Assembly: GCA_019055375.1 (NCBI GenBank)
Contig: JAHQIW010000100.1
Span: 1 to 64,000 of the forward strand
Source of the DNA: Parelaphostrongylus tenuis
Taxonomy: Eukaryota; Nematoda; Chromadorea; Rhabditida; Metastrongylidae
Direction: 5' to 3'
DNA length: 64,000 nt
In this document: positions 23,860 to 35,300 of the stretch, piece after piece
How positions within the stretch are numbered: position 1 is the first letter of the stretch
Layout: each line of letters begins with the position of its first letter
Translations under genes and position numbers: made by a program
Notes under the pieces: generated by a model
What the model was told of the DNA's origin: nothing
Seen by the model: only the letters and a program-made list of their open reading frames with translations
The model's database searches: none

Positions 23860-24370
23860 AGCAAAGAGAACAAGGAACATCCGACTCTCTAAATTTCATT
23901 TCCGCCTCAAGAATTCTAGCTGTCCTCACATATGGATCAGAAACATGGTCACTATGTAAGTAAAATGAAAGATCTCCCAGCGTTATTGAATATGCATTTG
24001 AAAGGCCTATTATAGGAGACTTTCGCATATTGAGATAATTCAAAGGATGTAAACTTCTAATCTACGTCAATGATCAAAAAACCAAAAATATTCTTCTGCA
24101 TGCCAAAATTTCGGATTGCTGGATATGGCACACAGTGACTTACAGATCGACAAAATCGAATGCCGATTGGATAGCTCGAGAAGTCAATTCATAACAGAAA
24201 GACCATCTACCCAATAGTTCGATATCCTGACGAAAGACCTAGAAGAACTACGTGAAACTCAATAAACTCCTCCAGCAATGGGAACCCATTGTATCACTTA
24301 CTCACTGACAGAGATAGATGGATTGCATATTAACGTGTGCTCAAGTCACGTGACGATTGACAGGGCGACA
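23860..24370 (+). mobile_element. RTE non-LTR retrotransposon, 3' remnant
   Basis: Frames read AVLTYGSETWSLCK, then KISDCWIWHTVTYRSTKSN, DWIAREVNS, KDHLPNSS and LTDRDRWIAY. These line up with the RTE C-terminal region (LTYGSETW, then RWAGHVMR-type and WIPRDIKR-type blocks). The copy is heavily frameshifted. It lies just downstream of the terminal exon of paralogue B. Confidence 0.6.
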
Positions 24371-25077
24371 GAGGGATACAAATGACACGCTTCGACTATT
24401 CAGCATTCTCATGAATCACTGATTTATTGCTTTGCAAAGCTACAGTATAAAAAAATCAGGAATCAACAGTTTGTTTCAAGTAGCTTCAAGGTGAATTCAC
24501 ATTTTCACGAAACGGTGAGAGATGCCGAGATGAAGTGTGATCCAAATGGACTCGATGCTAGCATTCGAATCACTCTGTTTAGTACATTTTGCCACATATC
24601 CCGGCTCCAATTCACCATGATGACGTTGGTGGTCTAAACAGTTCTTTTTTATCTTCAAAACAAAGTTATGCTCTAAAAAGCAAAGCATTAGAAACCGTCA
24701 CTGATCCTGAAAGTGTCATGTGCTTCGAGGGAATAGAGGCGGTCACCGTGTCCTTGATTATGATACAGTTCTGTGGCATGTCTTGGCCCTGACTGCAAGA
24801 AACTTTTCTATTCAAACCTTGTTTCTTTGCTTCTGAAAGTAAAATATGCATGAAGACCTGTTTCTGCAGGAGAATTTATCTTCACACTTAGTAATAGTAG
24901 ATTTTTTCTCAAAAGTGGGCACCGGATTGGAATTTCATTCACCTTCTTAGTGTAATAGTCATATTTTTTCCTATTGACAATACTATCATATTTCACTGCA
25001 AATATAGTTTCATGCACTTGTTTTGATATAGTTGACTTACACTATAAACAATGTCACTAACGAATTTCAAATTTTAG

Positions 25078-25170
25078 AATCAGATGTCAGAACGGCAATC
25101 TTGGCGAATTTTCACGAACTTCAAATATTGCAATCAGATGTCAGAACGGCAATCTTGGCGAATTTTTTTC
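25078..25170. repeat. 54-bp tandem duplication
   Basis: The phrase AATCAGATGTCAGAACGGCA and its continuation ATCTTGGCGAATTTT occur at 25078 and again at 25132, a period of 54 bp. Confidence 0.85.
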
Positions 25171-25299
25171 TATCATCTCAAATTGGAGAGTAGTACAGCG
25201 AACTGTTTGAAACACTATCGAGGTATGGTGCAAAGGAAGTGTTAACAAATGCACAGTGCAGCGCAGATTTGGGAATTTTCGTCATTCATTCGTCCTAAA

Positions 25300-25870
25300 A
25301 GGTAAGATGAGTTGCAGACGTTTTCAGTTACTGACGACAGTAAATTAGAAGTTTTCTTGCAAAGATATTAGCTCTCAGCTGTTCAAAGCTGCAAAACGAC
25401 TATCTGTAGCCATCTCCACTGTTTTGGAACATCTGAACATGTTCGCTAGTCACAGGGACTTGACAATTGAATATTGTGTGAATTCTACGGCAGTCAGAGA
25501 AGTCACAAATTCAAAGAATCATCAGTTCTCCTTTTGCATGATCAAAACAGTCTTTTTTTAAAGCATTTTGTGACGTTCGATCAAAAGTAGTTTACCTGCG
25601 GCAACGGCGACAATTACTCACGGTTAAATCGCGATGAAGCTACGCACCACTTCACAAAGTCGGATTCTGCCAAGAAAAAGATTTGCTGATCGTTCGTGGC
25701 TTTCTACTGGTATGATCCACTACACTTCTTCATCCCGACTGAAGTGAATATGAGAAGACATCCATCCAGCAGATCAAAGTATTGCACAGAACGTTTCAAT
25801 GTAAGCTCCCCTCATTCGTCAAGAGAATTAAGCTGATTCTTCTTCATTACAATAGACGACATATCAACCG
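25300..25870 (+). mobile_element. Mariner transposase remnant
   Basis: Frames give QVTDDSKLEVFLQ, LFLKHFVTFDQK (first Asp region), NYSRLNRDEATHHFTKS (usual form QWLDRDEAPKHFPKP), SFVAFYWYDPLHFF and RSKYCTERFN. It is the same subtype as the copy at 53.5 kb and badly decayed. It lies in intron 3 of paralogue B. Confidence 0.65.
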
Positions 25871-26229
25871 AAAATCGAAGGTTGAACGAACTAATCTATT
25901 AAGGAGTATTTTCTTCTGTTTAGCCATTCCGAGGTGTTATTGATATCATTTATTCAATACTAGCGAAGCATACAACAACACACTTAGTAAAGCAGCTTGA
26001 ATATACAATATTCGAGGTGACTAGCGATTCGGCGGGTCGCCTTCTTCAGAGCCTGGAGAGATCACATTGATCCACAATCTACTAAGCCAAAACCTCCACA
26101 ACCCTAGCAGGAAACGTTAAAAACGAATTTTGAATCGCATAGTAGAAGCTTCGTTTTGAAACACTCACCGTTTTGATGTTATGGGTCTACCAATTATTCA
26201 TTGAAGACAGCCACTTAGGGTCAGTGCAT

Positions 26230-27250
26230 CAGTAGCTTGAGTCTAATTCAGGCTGGAAAGGATCAGCCTGAGGTATGGTGCGAGGTCACGCGTGATTACG
26301 AGGCACTCCTCTTTTCGGTTTATTTTGGGCTTTTGCTATGTATCCAAAAGGCTTATAAGGTTTTATGTGCTGATGTTTTTGATTCCTGTGCGAGGATCGT
26401 GAATTTATGCCAAACATTACTCCTGCATGTTTTTGGTCCCTATGCGTGCCTAGTGGAGTCTTTGGATCAGATTGCGCAACCCAACTAGGTGCTCTTTTAC
26501 TCGGAGGAAAAGTGGTCTACCCGCTTCGCCAATGCATTCATCGGCGCATGCTTCGCAAGAGATTAGGTAAATTGTATCCGGTCTCATGCAGTCGCGTCTC
26601 TGCCGTTTGGTCAAACTTTGCAGTCACTGGTTTCACAGAGTCGGTCATACAATCGGTTGCGGACTAATTGACGCTTTAGTGTCTTTGGGGATATTCAAAC
26701 TATTGCTACCGAATTATTCAGACCTGCTTTTCTAAAGCAGCGTTTAATAGCTGTTTATTTCTTTAGGGATAAAAGACAGGAGAAAAGAAACCTTATTTCT
26801 GCCAGATTTGTCGTTTGGAACATAGAATATCCTCTAAATCTAACATAGAAACTCCTACCGTATCGTAGCCATTAGAGATGGCTATCTTTCGCTCCAAGTT
26901 TAAGTATTATACCTTGTGTTCTTTTGTGCACAGGTTAAAACTATGATATAAAAATTTATTTTTGAATCTCAGAGCCTAGACTTTGGAGCTTTGCCACTGT
27001 GCGGTTCCCGCGTTCCCGCTATTTCTAGCGCTGAATCGTTTCCTCCTCTTAATCTTGAACGTCGTAGCTTACTGATTGAGAGTCGTTCCTTGCAATCCCG
27101 AACACAATCTGCTTGTGGCGTTGTATAGGGCGTTCGTTGTTGAATACCGGAGAGTGTCTGAGAAAGCGTGGAAACTTTCGTCGCGACGTACATCACAACC
27201 ACTCAGTCGCCGCGCCCCTTGACAGGATCATAGACTCTATGAACTGTTTT
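26230..27250 (-). mobile_element. Penelope-like element, nuclease region
   Basis: 26290-26905 is the inverted counterpart of the nuclease half of the element at 3330-3920. Shared phrases include TATCCAAAAG, GATTCCTGTGCG, GTGCTCTTTTAC, AGAGATTAGGTAA and CGTAGCCATTAGA. The coding strand is therefore minus. Upstream (26969-27202, minus) an Arg-rich frame is joined to it without the RT domain, so a large internal deletion is inferred. Decayed. Confidence 0.65.
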
Positions 27251-27259
27251 ACTTTTATC

Positions 27260-28740
27260 GAATAGACACACGTCCAAATAAAAAGCCCGCATTTTTTTTC
27301 ACAATGACTTGACTTTCTTCCGACTTTATATCATTCAATTCACTTTAGTGCAGGAGCGTAACGACACTTACAAAATTGCTGTAAAAACGCAATAGATATA
27401 CTTGGAGAAAAATTTCTCGTAATTGTGGCCCTCAAGAAAAACTGACGCCTTGCGATTTTCTCGTATGAGTAAACAACCTCTGCATTTTCCACTAAATTAT
27501 GAAATAGTTGACAGACTCAAACTAACCCCAAAATTGTGCATTGAAAGAATTATAGGATGCTCCATTCGTAAAATGAGAAAGTCATGCGTGAAAATTGTCA
27601 AAATCACAACAAATGTGAAAGCCTTAACGTAGGATCTGCTGATTGTTTATCTTGAAAGTATACCTTTTGAAGTCTACAGCTACAGATTGCGCATGAAAAA
27701 GGTTATAGTAGCAGCTTTCCTGACTAATGCTGGATTTTAAATCTTGTTTTTTCACATAATTTCTAGGCAATGATATTAATCGAATAATGTGATTCTATTT
27801 GCTTAAAGCAAAGCTCATTTCGTATACTGCTGTAGTATATATTTGAAATATGATAAAATGTACTTTTGAAGTTTTTGGAGCCTGAGAACAAAGCTTCGAA
27901 ACTACAGCAACTTTGACGGCTTTACTTCAACGATTCCAAATTCAGATGTAGTGCACTGCGAACGATTCGAAAAAGCAGAGGAAGTATTAACAAACGAACA
28001 ATATGAGGTTGATTTGAAAAATTTTATTTCCCAACAACTTCAGCGTTAAAATTGAGTAAAGTTGCAGACTCCTCTTGCTATTAGTAGCGATGATTGAAAA
28101 AGATTCATAGGAGAGGTTAGACTTCCAAGCGATGATTTTAGCAAGTACAAGCTCCCGTTTATCGCGCTAGTCATTTCAAACGAAACATCCATAAAGCAAT
28201 GTATAGGGTGAGCCGAATTAGGGGATTTGGTAATATAATTGAACTGCCACTGCACACGCTATGACGTCTGATAATTAGAGACGCTGTATATGATTGTCCA
28301 TTCACAGCGTAAAACGACAATGTTCTCAAATAGCAGATAGAGCGAAGCATATCTTTGGATATGCAATCAAAAGTCAACTAGAACATTCTGTTATGCTCAC
28401 AAAGGAATTAAAACGTGGCGGAGAAGATTTATGTCTGAACAAACTGCTTCCAATGCCACTAATCTGTAGGTTATGGCATTTTTCATTGAGGTTACGAAAG
28501 CGTTTTCTGAGTGCATTTCAATGATAATAGTTAAATGCAGTAATACTAAGAATAATGATGACTTGAAACATCCTATGCATACTCTGCATTCACAAAAATC
28601 TGTGAGAAGTTATTTGAGGTTAGACTAAACATTGTTGGTCATGTCAAGTTCATTCCCACATATTATTGAGTGGAAAGTTTTGTGAACACAGATCAAGTCA
28701 GCGCTTCGATTTCTGGAATAATCTATTGTAAAAGCCGCAA
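27260..28740. other. Intron 3 of paralogue B, no further feature
   Basis: AT-rich intronic DNA between exon 3 (28747) and the Penelope remnant. I see only worn repeat phrases (TAGTGCACTGCGAA near 27948). Confidence 0.4.
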
Positions 28741-30321
28741 ACTTACGATTTTCATTTGGTGGTTTGTCAACAAACACTACTTTGCATTCTAGTGGATCAT
28801 AGGTGACTTGAATGGTAAGCTGACCCAAAATCATTGAAATAACAGCATCAGGAAGGAGTGCAAAGCGACCTTGTTGATCGAGAACATCATTAACTTGAAG
28901 AGAAAAGTTTTTACTAGATGACGGATCCCTTCTTCCTCTTCCTGCCTTTTCAATGAAATTATGCAAAACCATACAAGGCAAGTTGTTGGGAACTCTATTT
29001 CGATGCTGAAATTGCAATAGAGCCTATATTCTATGCAATTCGAACTTACTGTTTGCATTACAAGACGTGCCTCAAGTCCTCTAGCTGCTTCTGCACTAGG
29101 TTGAATTCCAGGCGCCTGAGCACGCGCAGTTGCATCACCAGAGAAAGCCATAGCCACTGGTAATGAGAAGCCAGAAACGTTGAAGTTTCTAGTGCTTCCT
29201 GCATAAAATCTTTGAGTTCTCAAACTAAATAAACAAGAAATGAATATATCTCGCACATTCTTAGAAGAATAAATAGAAATTGGAGCAAGTGCAAGTTAAT
29301 AAACTACCAAACAGTGAGAAAACTAATGAAGAAAGCGTTATATTTGGTGTGCGCAGTGTATCATCTCCAGAAAGCATCGTTGGGAAAAATCGAATAATTT
29401 ATGCTCTATGCAAGCCAGCCGCTCTAAAAGGTCTTAGTTGTAGGTTGTTCATGTTTAGTTTACGGGAGGCCATCATCAGCCATTGTTGTTGCTGATGTCT
29501 CTTAATGCCTGATATTTTGGCGGTTTTGTTTTCTTCACATCATAAATAGATGGATACGTCGGTGGGCTACCACGAATCATCCCAGAAATCACATATGCAT
29601 TAACCACCTCAAACAATACTTGCATAATTCCAATTCATGGCTTATCCCTCATGGCTTCATTACTTCCAAAAAAACTTATAGTATGTCCTCTAATTCAAAT
29701 GAATGTGGGCTCTTATAAAAGGTCCTTATTTCTTAAAAGCGGAAAGATTCTAGTCGACTACCCACAGCCCTTCATTTTTGCTACCTGGGTTCATAATCAA
29801 ATTGGTCAACTCCAGCGACAGACAATGACCAAGTTTTACTAATTGTTTCCTTCAGAATAGGAAAGTCCTAAAAATAGTCCTATACGTTCTAAACTTGTTT
29901 TGTGGCGTCAACGTATGGAAATCGAAGTGCTTTAGTAGAATTTTTGTGGAAGATTTGGAAAGAAAACGCGGTACAGTCAGATCCTGAGGTTTTATCTTGT
30001 GACATTTCAGGTTCGTACTATAATAGACGCAACAATCGATAGAGATGAGGAAGGACATCTTTCCTGGCTTTCTGGTCATGGTCTGACGAAGTTCAGTAAT
30101 TTCTGTCAATGCCCAATGAGTTTGATGTGCCACATGAGTTGCGCAGTTTCCTTTCTATATGCAAACAGAACAAAATTCTGTGAAAGTTATTTATATTTTT
30201 GCAATAGCTGCTGATTCTCTCAAAGTATTATCTGTTCTCTGCTAACGACTGCTTTTTTACAGACCTGCTCAAAACGATTTGATCTGATAAGGATATGACA
30301 TGTTTTGAGCCGATAGGTCTA

Positions 30322-30369
30322 GTGCTATACAGGCGCTTATTTCGTCCTATTGGGACTCATCAGTAGCAC
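30322..30369 (-). ncRNA. Hammerhead ribozyme (family B, minus)
   Basis: Read on the minus strand, stem I GTGCTA pairs with TAGCAC. CTGATGA is intact. Stem II GTCC-CAATA-GGAC is followed by GAAA. Stem III ATAAG/CCTGT is weakened by one mismatch and a wobble. The cleavage base is A before TAGCAC. All core residues are present. Confidence 0.75.
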
Positions 30370-30490
30370 CCTCCCTCGGTTCCGTCGATTCCTTGAGGCT
30401 ATAATCCTCTAAAGAAATCGACGCCGAGTAAAAATAATAATCACTTCAAGTCGGATGATGGTCTTACCTGACTTTCTGGTGACCGGCAGT

Positions 30491-30538
30491 CGACTACTGA
30501 TGAGTCCCAATAGGACGAAATAGGCGCCTATATAGCAC
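30491..30538 (+). ncRNA. Hammerhead ribozyme (family B), stem I truncated
   Basis: CTGATGA, stem II GTCC/GGAC and GAAA are intact, and stem III is the perfect palindrome ATAGGCGCCTAT. Because a unit junction lies immediately upstream, the stem I 5' strand is CGACTA, which pairs with TAGCAC only over three base pairs. Confidence 0.7.
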
Positions 30539-30776
30539 TAGACCTATCGGCTCAAAACATGTCATATCCTTATCAGATTAAATCGTTTTGAGCGGGTCTG
30601 TAAAAAAGCGGTCGTTAGCAGAGGTATGATTCATTCTAAAAGCAGCAAGCTCGACTGCCGGTCACCAAAAAGTCAGGTAAGACCATCATCCGACTTGAAG
30701 TGATTATTATTTTTACCCGGCATCGATTTCTTTAGAGGATTATTAAGCCTCAAGGAATCGACGGAACCGAGGGAGG

Positions 30777-30824
30777 GTGCTACTGATGAGTCCCAATAGG
30801 ACGAAACAGACGCCTATATAGCAC
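30777..30824 (+). ncRNA. Hammerhead ribozyme (family B)
   Basis: Stem I GTGCTA (30777-30782) pairs with TAGCAC (30819-30824). CTGATGA is at 30783-30789, stem II GTCC/GGAC has a CAATA loop, and GAAA is at 30803-30806. Stem III (ACAGA/GCCTAT region) has mismatches. The cleavage base is A at 30818. Confidence 0.78.
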
Positions 30825-31929
30825 TAGACCTATCGGCTCAAAACATGTCGTATCCTTATCCTCTGTTCTTTCAAATGCTTAGTAAAATACTTGCAAAGTG
30901 TAAAATTTGTTTGTGCTACTCTACTCAGTTATACACACTTGATATTTTGAAGGTTCGAAGAGAATTCTGCTGATTGTTGTTCAAAAAAGTGGAAAGAGTG
31001 CCATGCATGTGAACGGAAAAGTGATGGTGATCGTAAGTCTCCCAACATTTGCATTACAAGTAGAAGTGATACACAATCATTGGCTTACAACGTTTCTTTC
31101 GACCAGAACATTACTGTTTATCTATGAGCTTTTGGAAATCTTGGAAAATAAAGGTAAGGACGTTCTCGTTGAAATGACATTTTCTGGAGTCACACAGGAA
31201 ATATGAAAAGCACAGTAAGCGCCGCGAAAGATATTGATTCCCTCGTGAAATTTTCACGAATTTTGTTAAAAGCTAGATAAATGGTGTCCCATCGGCCTAG
31301 CGATTTGCGAACTGATAAGCACATTCGTCAGGAAATTCTCTTTACACTTTCTATACACTGCTATAGTCACTCAATACAGACTGTTTAGGGCATAAGTTGC
31401 CTACACAATCGAACTCAGAGAGTAGTATAGAAGGTGACAAGAGGCGGTTCCAAATGGGGAATAACATCAATATTGACTGAGATTGGAATGGGCAAGGAAG
31501 ACATTCTCAACCTTAGGACAATGTTTGTCAATTAAAAAAATAAGATGATTGCAAATATATGTCTAATGGAACAGCTTCCTGAAAATAATGGGAGATAACT
31601 CACGATTTATATTCCCGCCGTTAAACAGCTCTTTTTTTCTTTCTCTATGGAAAACTAAGAATGAGACTTTTACCTATTGACCTCAAAGTTTAGACGTGCT
31701 TCAACTTGCCGTTCATTAGTAAACCTTCCATGATTATTAGACTGAGTAAAGGCTAGCAGAAAGGTATTCTTACAAGAAAGGAAGCTTGCACAAATCTCTA
31801 CCCTTGATCGTCCTTATAGCCAATAAAGGGTCCATGGAAAAAGGGGAACAATAAGACTTAGAAAAAGATGTAATAGAAAAGTTCATATCTGCGTTACATT
31901 GACCTGTCGCAGTATAACGGGAGAACAAT

Positions 31930-32330
31930 AGACAGCGAAATATCATTTTATCAATTGAAAAGGGCTGATGTCGACAGAGATGACAGGCACTGTGTAAGCT
32001 TTGGAGAACCAGGGAGCTCTTGAATATTACAGAATGATACTTCGTTACCACACAAAAATTTTGCAATGAGGATTTCATTATTCTCCAGCGACACCAAATT
32101 GAGATAAGTGGTGGTGGTCTGATGTGCGACAATACGTAATAAAACCACATTTTGGCTATTGACAACATTATCGCCATCCTGTAGGAACACGAACCTACAT
32201 CAGAACGCATCAAGATAGCGGTGAAAATCGATGATCCATAACTACATCATTTCGCTTTACTAATGACATCGCTAACATATCAAGCATTAGAAAAACGGAA
32301 CAATTACTGTCGAAGTCTGGCATTACCTAT
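31930..32330 (+). mobile_element. RTE reverse transcriptase fragment
   Basis: Frames read ALENQGALEYYRMILRYHTK, then VKIDDP, LHHF, RFTNDIANISSIRKTEQL. These match the RTE palm order (ALDNQGV..YI..L..LY, KVDGR.LHHLRFADDIVLI..I..AE..L). The RT Asp pair FADD reads FTND. Heavily decayed. Confidence 0.5.
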
Positions 32331-32559
32331 GAAAAAGACCTTTTCTATTGAGTACCGGAAGGGCGATGTACCGCTTGGTGAAAGGGTGTTTGAGGTTTAT
32401 ACGTTGCTCAAACTTGATGTTTGATATTAGAATATATTCTCGAAAAAGTGCGGTAATGTCTTAGATTATTTTGATACGCATTTCCCGTCCTATAATTTCT
32501 TGCCAATAACATATGACTTGCTGTTTATATATTAATTTTAGATTAAGAAAAGATGTTAT

Positions 32560-32870
32560 AGTGAAAGCAAATTCGGGCAGTTTTCTTGTTTGAACTTAAA
32601 ATGCGTCGTCAAGCACTAGAGACATAAAGACAACATAAGCGACGCATTTGGCGTGGTAACTGCTAACGAAGGTACGGTGCATTGGTGGCTCAGAAAGTTT
32701 GATGAAGGAGACAAAGAACGTTGGAAAAAAGGAACAGTTGAACAATCGCTACCAATCATTTAAGACTACCCGAGGTTTTGCAGAAGAACTCATCGTCAAA
32801 CATTCTGCGGTCGTTCGCTGTTTGAAGCAAACTGGAAAAATGGTAGTGGTTTTAGACCGCTCTGAAAGCT
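32560..32870 (+). mobile_element. Mariner transposase N-terminal remnant
   Basis: Frames give NEGTVHWWLRKFDEGDKE, then GFAEELIVKHSAVVRCLKQT with GK, the mariner DNA-binding N-terminus (RTVQRWF.KFRSGDE; EELNV.HSTVVRHLKQIGK). One frameshift lies in between. No catalytic domain follows. Confidence 0.65.
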
Positions 32871-33544
32871 TTATCACTTTTAGACCAACTAAATACATAG
32901 AAACAGATTGCTTGCAAGTGTCTTTTTAACGCAAAAGGATTGATTATTTTTGTTAAAGTTGTGCTTGTGTGTGTTAAAAGTCATGTTAAATTCGAGTTAG
33001 TTTCAGAGTTGATCAAGAAAAAGCGAGCAGATCGGTGAGTCTTTCAAAGCATCAAGGATTTGTGAAGAGAAGAAAGAAAGAACCAACTACATGCTAACTT
33101 TTCTGACTTGTTGATTTACCACGCTTTAACATGTGCAAGACCAACCTGTTTATTACAGAAACGGGACGAACGTTCAGTTAGCGATACCGGGAGAGAAGTG
33201 AATACGAAGTTGTTGAAACCATCCGCATTTGACGAGTATTATAGGAGAAGAAATTCAAAACTGCAACTTTTGCCAGCGGTCAAAAACTGTGGCTTCATGT
33301 ATGCCGAAAACAATAACTGATTGACTTGGAAACGCGATGCGTCTGATCACCTATGGAAAAGTCTCGATGGGAACGGAATTACCAGCGGTATCAAATGCAC
33401 AGTATAAGAACCACCAGCAAGGCGGTCAGATTTGTAACAAAGATCATCAAGAAAGATACAATGCTTTACGAGGTCCATTGCAGGCAAATCACACTGTGCT
33501 ACCTATCCACATTACAAAGAAAAAAGGATGCTTTGACAAATCTT

Positions 33545-33800
33545 CCTCATACCCAATATTTGGAGTACTGTGCAAAAACGTTTGCGTCAGCCAGGATTCG
33601 AACCCAGATCTCACTCTTTCCTGGAGCGTACGCTAACCATTGCGTCGGTAGTGCAATGATTAGCATACGCTCCCGGAAAGAGTGAGATCTGGGTTCGAAT
33701 CCCGGCTGACGCAAACGTTTTTGCACAGTACTCCACATATTGGGTATAAGTATAACATCATACCACTCCAAGTGGCAGTCAAAATAGAAAGAATTTAGTT
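33545..33800. repeat. tRNA-like foldback element
   Basis: A long inverted repeat. Both arms carry ATACCCAATAT(T/G)TGGAGTACT, GTTTGCGTCAGCC and GGATTCGAACCCAGATCTCA, meeting near 33645. Its right flank (TAACATCATACCACTCC, AGTGGCAGTCAAAATAGAAA) is shared in inverse with the copy at 12966-13195. The arms encode tRNA-shaped sequences on both strands. Confidence 0.8.
33641..33713 (+). other. tRNA-like sequence in foldback
   Basis: The 73-nt segment can fold like a tRNA. Acceptor ends are TGCGTCG and TGACGCA. It has an A-box-like TAGTGCAATGATTAGCAT, an anticodon-like stem CGCTC/GAGTG with a 7-nt loop CCGGAAA, and a T arm CTGGG-TTCGAAT-CCCGG. The invariant T before the anticodon is C and it lies in a repeat, so I do not call a functional tRNA gene. 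Confidence 0.5.
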
Positions 33801-34689
33801 CTTCCTCAGTTTTTCAACGATCATGCTCAAGGCAAGTGTATAAGCGATATCGCAATCAGAAATTCAGGCAGTCAAAAGATGTTACAGTTACTATAATTTC
33901 ACCTATGCATTTGGAAAAGCTCTGCTCATACTTTCACCATCGTAACGATATCACTGTGAAACTTTTACATCACTATGAAACTACTTCTAATTTTTTTACG
34001 GGGCATTTAGCTTTCAATGCATATGCTAAGGTAGGAGCAGTTGCTGAGTTGTGTGGGCATGAAGTGGGATGTTCTTTATTCTCACTACATCTCAATACTC
34101 TTAAACGCTCCCTATGTCGCTTATTTCGCTCTGCCCAATCTTGGCTCTATGTCGCTCATTAAATCGACCTTTCATTCTTGATAGAAGTTACTGAAGTATT
34201 CGAAGATTTTAATTTACTTTGAGCACAAATATTATATTCAAAGCCATTTGCTCCTCTGGAGCATTCAATTCAATTTGAATTCGCAAATTCATATTCAAAG
34301 TTGCAACTGCTTGCAACGCAATAACAATTTTCTTTACATTACCTTGACCCGATGGCATAACTCCACATCCTGACACTGTCGTTGTGGTTATTACTAAATG
34401 CAGAAAGAAACCTATCAGGATTTTTGTCATTTTCTGAGACTTCTCACTTTCAGCTCCTGAAAAACCTGACAAATGTTTTATACTCAACAGGGAACAAATT
34501 TTTTTTTCTTTTTTACAACAGATTATCAATAAAACGACAGCGAATACGAAACTGAGCACATAAATGTCAGTGACGTCGAAAAGGCTAAAATTTTCAGACC
34601 TTTTCATCTTTTTATCTGTTCCAAACATGCCAGACTGACATGCAAAATATTTGACCTCAGGCAAGAATTGTGCTCACGTTTTTCATATA

Positions 34690-35295
34690 AAACTGCGTGC
34701 TACGATAGCACCACCGAAATCACCGCTCTACTAACATTCTTTCTCTGTATAATGAATAGTTGTTAACTTAAGTAGGTTAAGTGCCGATATGGGAGCATCA
34801 GATCAAGACCGTTAACTGTTGTTTGCTGACAGCCTCGATGTCTCATTGGAGAATACTCTCAATACAGGTAAACCACGGGTTTAACTCTCGTCTAAGGTCT
34901 AATGTTTTGCATAACTCTCTGCATTCTTGCATATGAAATCATCTTGTTATGGTAGTAATATAAGAGCGGCAAGATAAAAGCTGTTGTAAGTTGTATGTCT
35001 CTAACATTTGTTGAAGTCTCATACGCATTCAAACTGCATGAAAGATCTTTCAAAGTGACTACTATAACAGATTGCTAATCTATAGCACCTAGAAATCACT
35101 TGACGAAAAAAATATCTGTTGAATGCTGAATGAGAGCAAGGAATGTGGAGGCGACAACGCAAAGAAAATTTCGTTGGGTGCGTGTAGAACCGCAGGTGTT
35201 GCTGCTTGATTTATTTTCCCACCATCTCATTTGCTACTGGGGCATAAAATCTCGCCTTTTCCAAAAATAAAGAAAATCATAACAGACAAAATAAT
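34690..35295. other. Region upstream of paralogue B
   Basis: Non-coding, AT-rich. It would contain the promoter of paralogue B, whose start codon is at 34428-34430. No promoter motif can be assigned. Confidence 0.3.
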
Positions 35296-35300
35296 AAGCT

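Larger units (their letters stand above)
30252..30865. mobile_element. Family B hammerhead cluster: inverted plus tandem units
   Basis: Three family B hammerheads. One minus-strand partial unit (30252-30490) is fused at GTCGA to a plus-strand partial unit (30491-30610), followed by a plus-strand unit ending at about 30865. The unit reads AGCGGTCGTTAGCAGAGG, CTCGACTGCCGGTCACC, TCGACGGAACCGAGGGAGG, hammerhead, CTAGACCTATCGGCTCAAAA, CATGTCATATCCTTATC, TTTTGAGCGGGTCTGTAAA. The plus-strand cleavage sites are 286 bp apart. No protein is encoded. It sits in intron 1 of paralogue B. Confidence 0.8.
24505..34430 (-). pseudogene. Secreted-protein paralogue B (5 exons), probably damaged
   Basis: Function not recognised. 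Exon 1 34343-34430 starts at an ATG and encodes a signal peptide (MTKILIGFFLHLVI, then CGVMPSGQ; donor GTAATG). Exon 2 29050-29198 (acceptor ATGCAG, STRNFNVSGFSLPVAMAFS, donor GTAAGT). Exon 3 28747-28894 (VNDVLDQQGRFALLPDAVI, YDPLECKVVF, donor GTAAGT). Exon 4 24696-24792 (acceptor TTGCAG, MPQNCIIIKDTVTA, SIPSKHMTLSGSVT, donor GTTTCT). Exon 5 24505-24633 (acceptor TTTAG, TTNVIMVNWSRDMWQNVLNR, stop TGA). Exons 2, 3 and 5 equal copy C in length (149, 148 and 129 nt). Two faults are visible. The base pair before exon 3 is AA instead of AG, and the nearest AG shifts the frame. Exon 4 is 61 nt shorter than in C and out of phase, losing a Cys-bearing stretch. Intron 1 holds a hammerhead cluster and intron 3 Penelope and mariner remnants. 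Confidence 0.7.

Noticed and set aside
31770..32213. 147-codon minus frame
   Set aside because: Antisense to an RTE RT fragment whose plus-strand blocks are recognisable.
33641..33713. Functional tRNA gene
   Set aside because: Tertiary positions are wrong (C before the anticodon) and the sequence is part of an inverted dispersed repeat.
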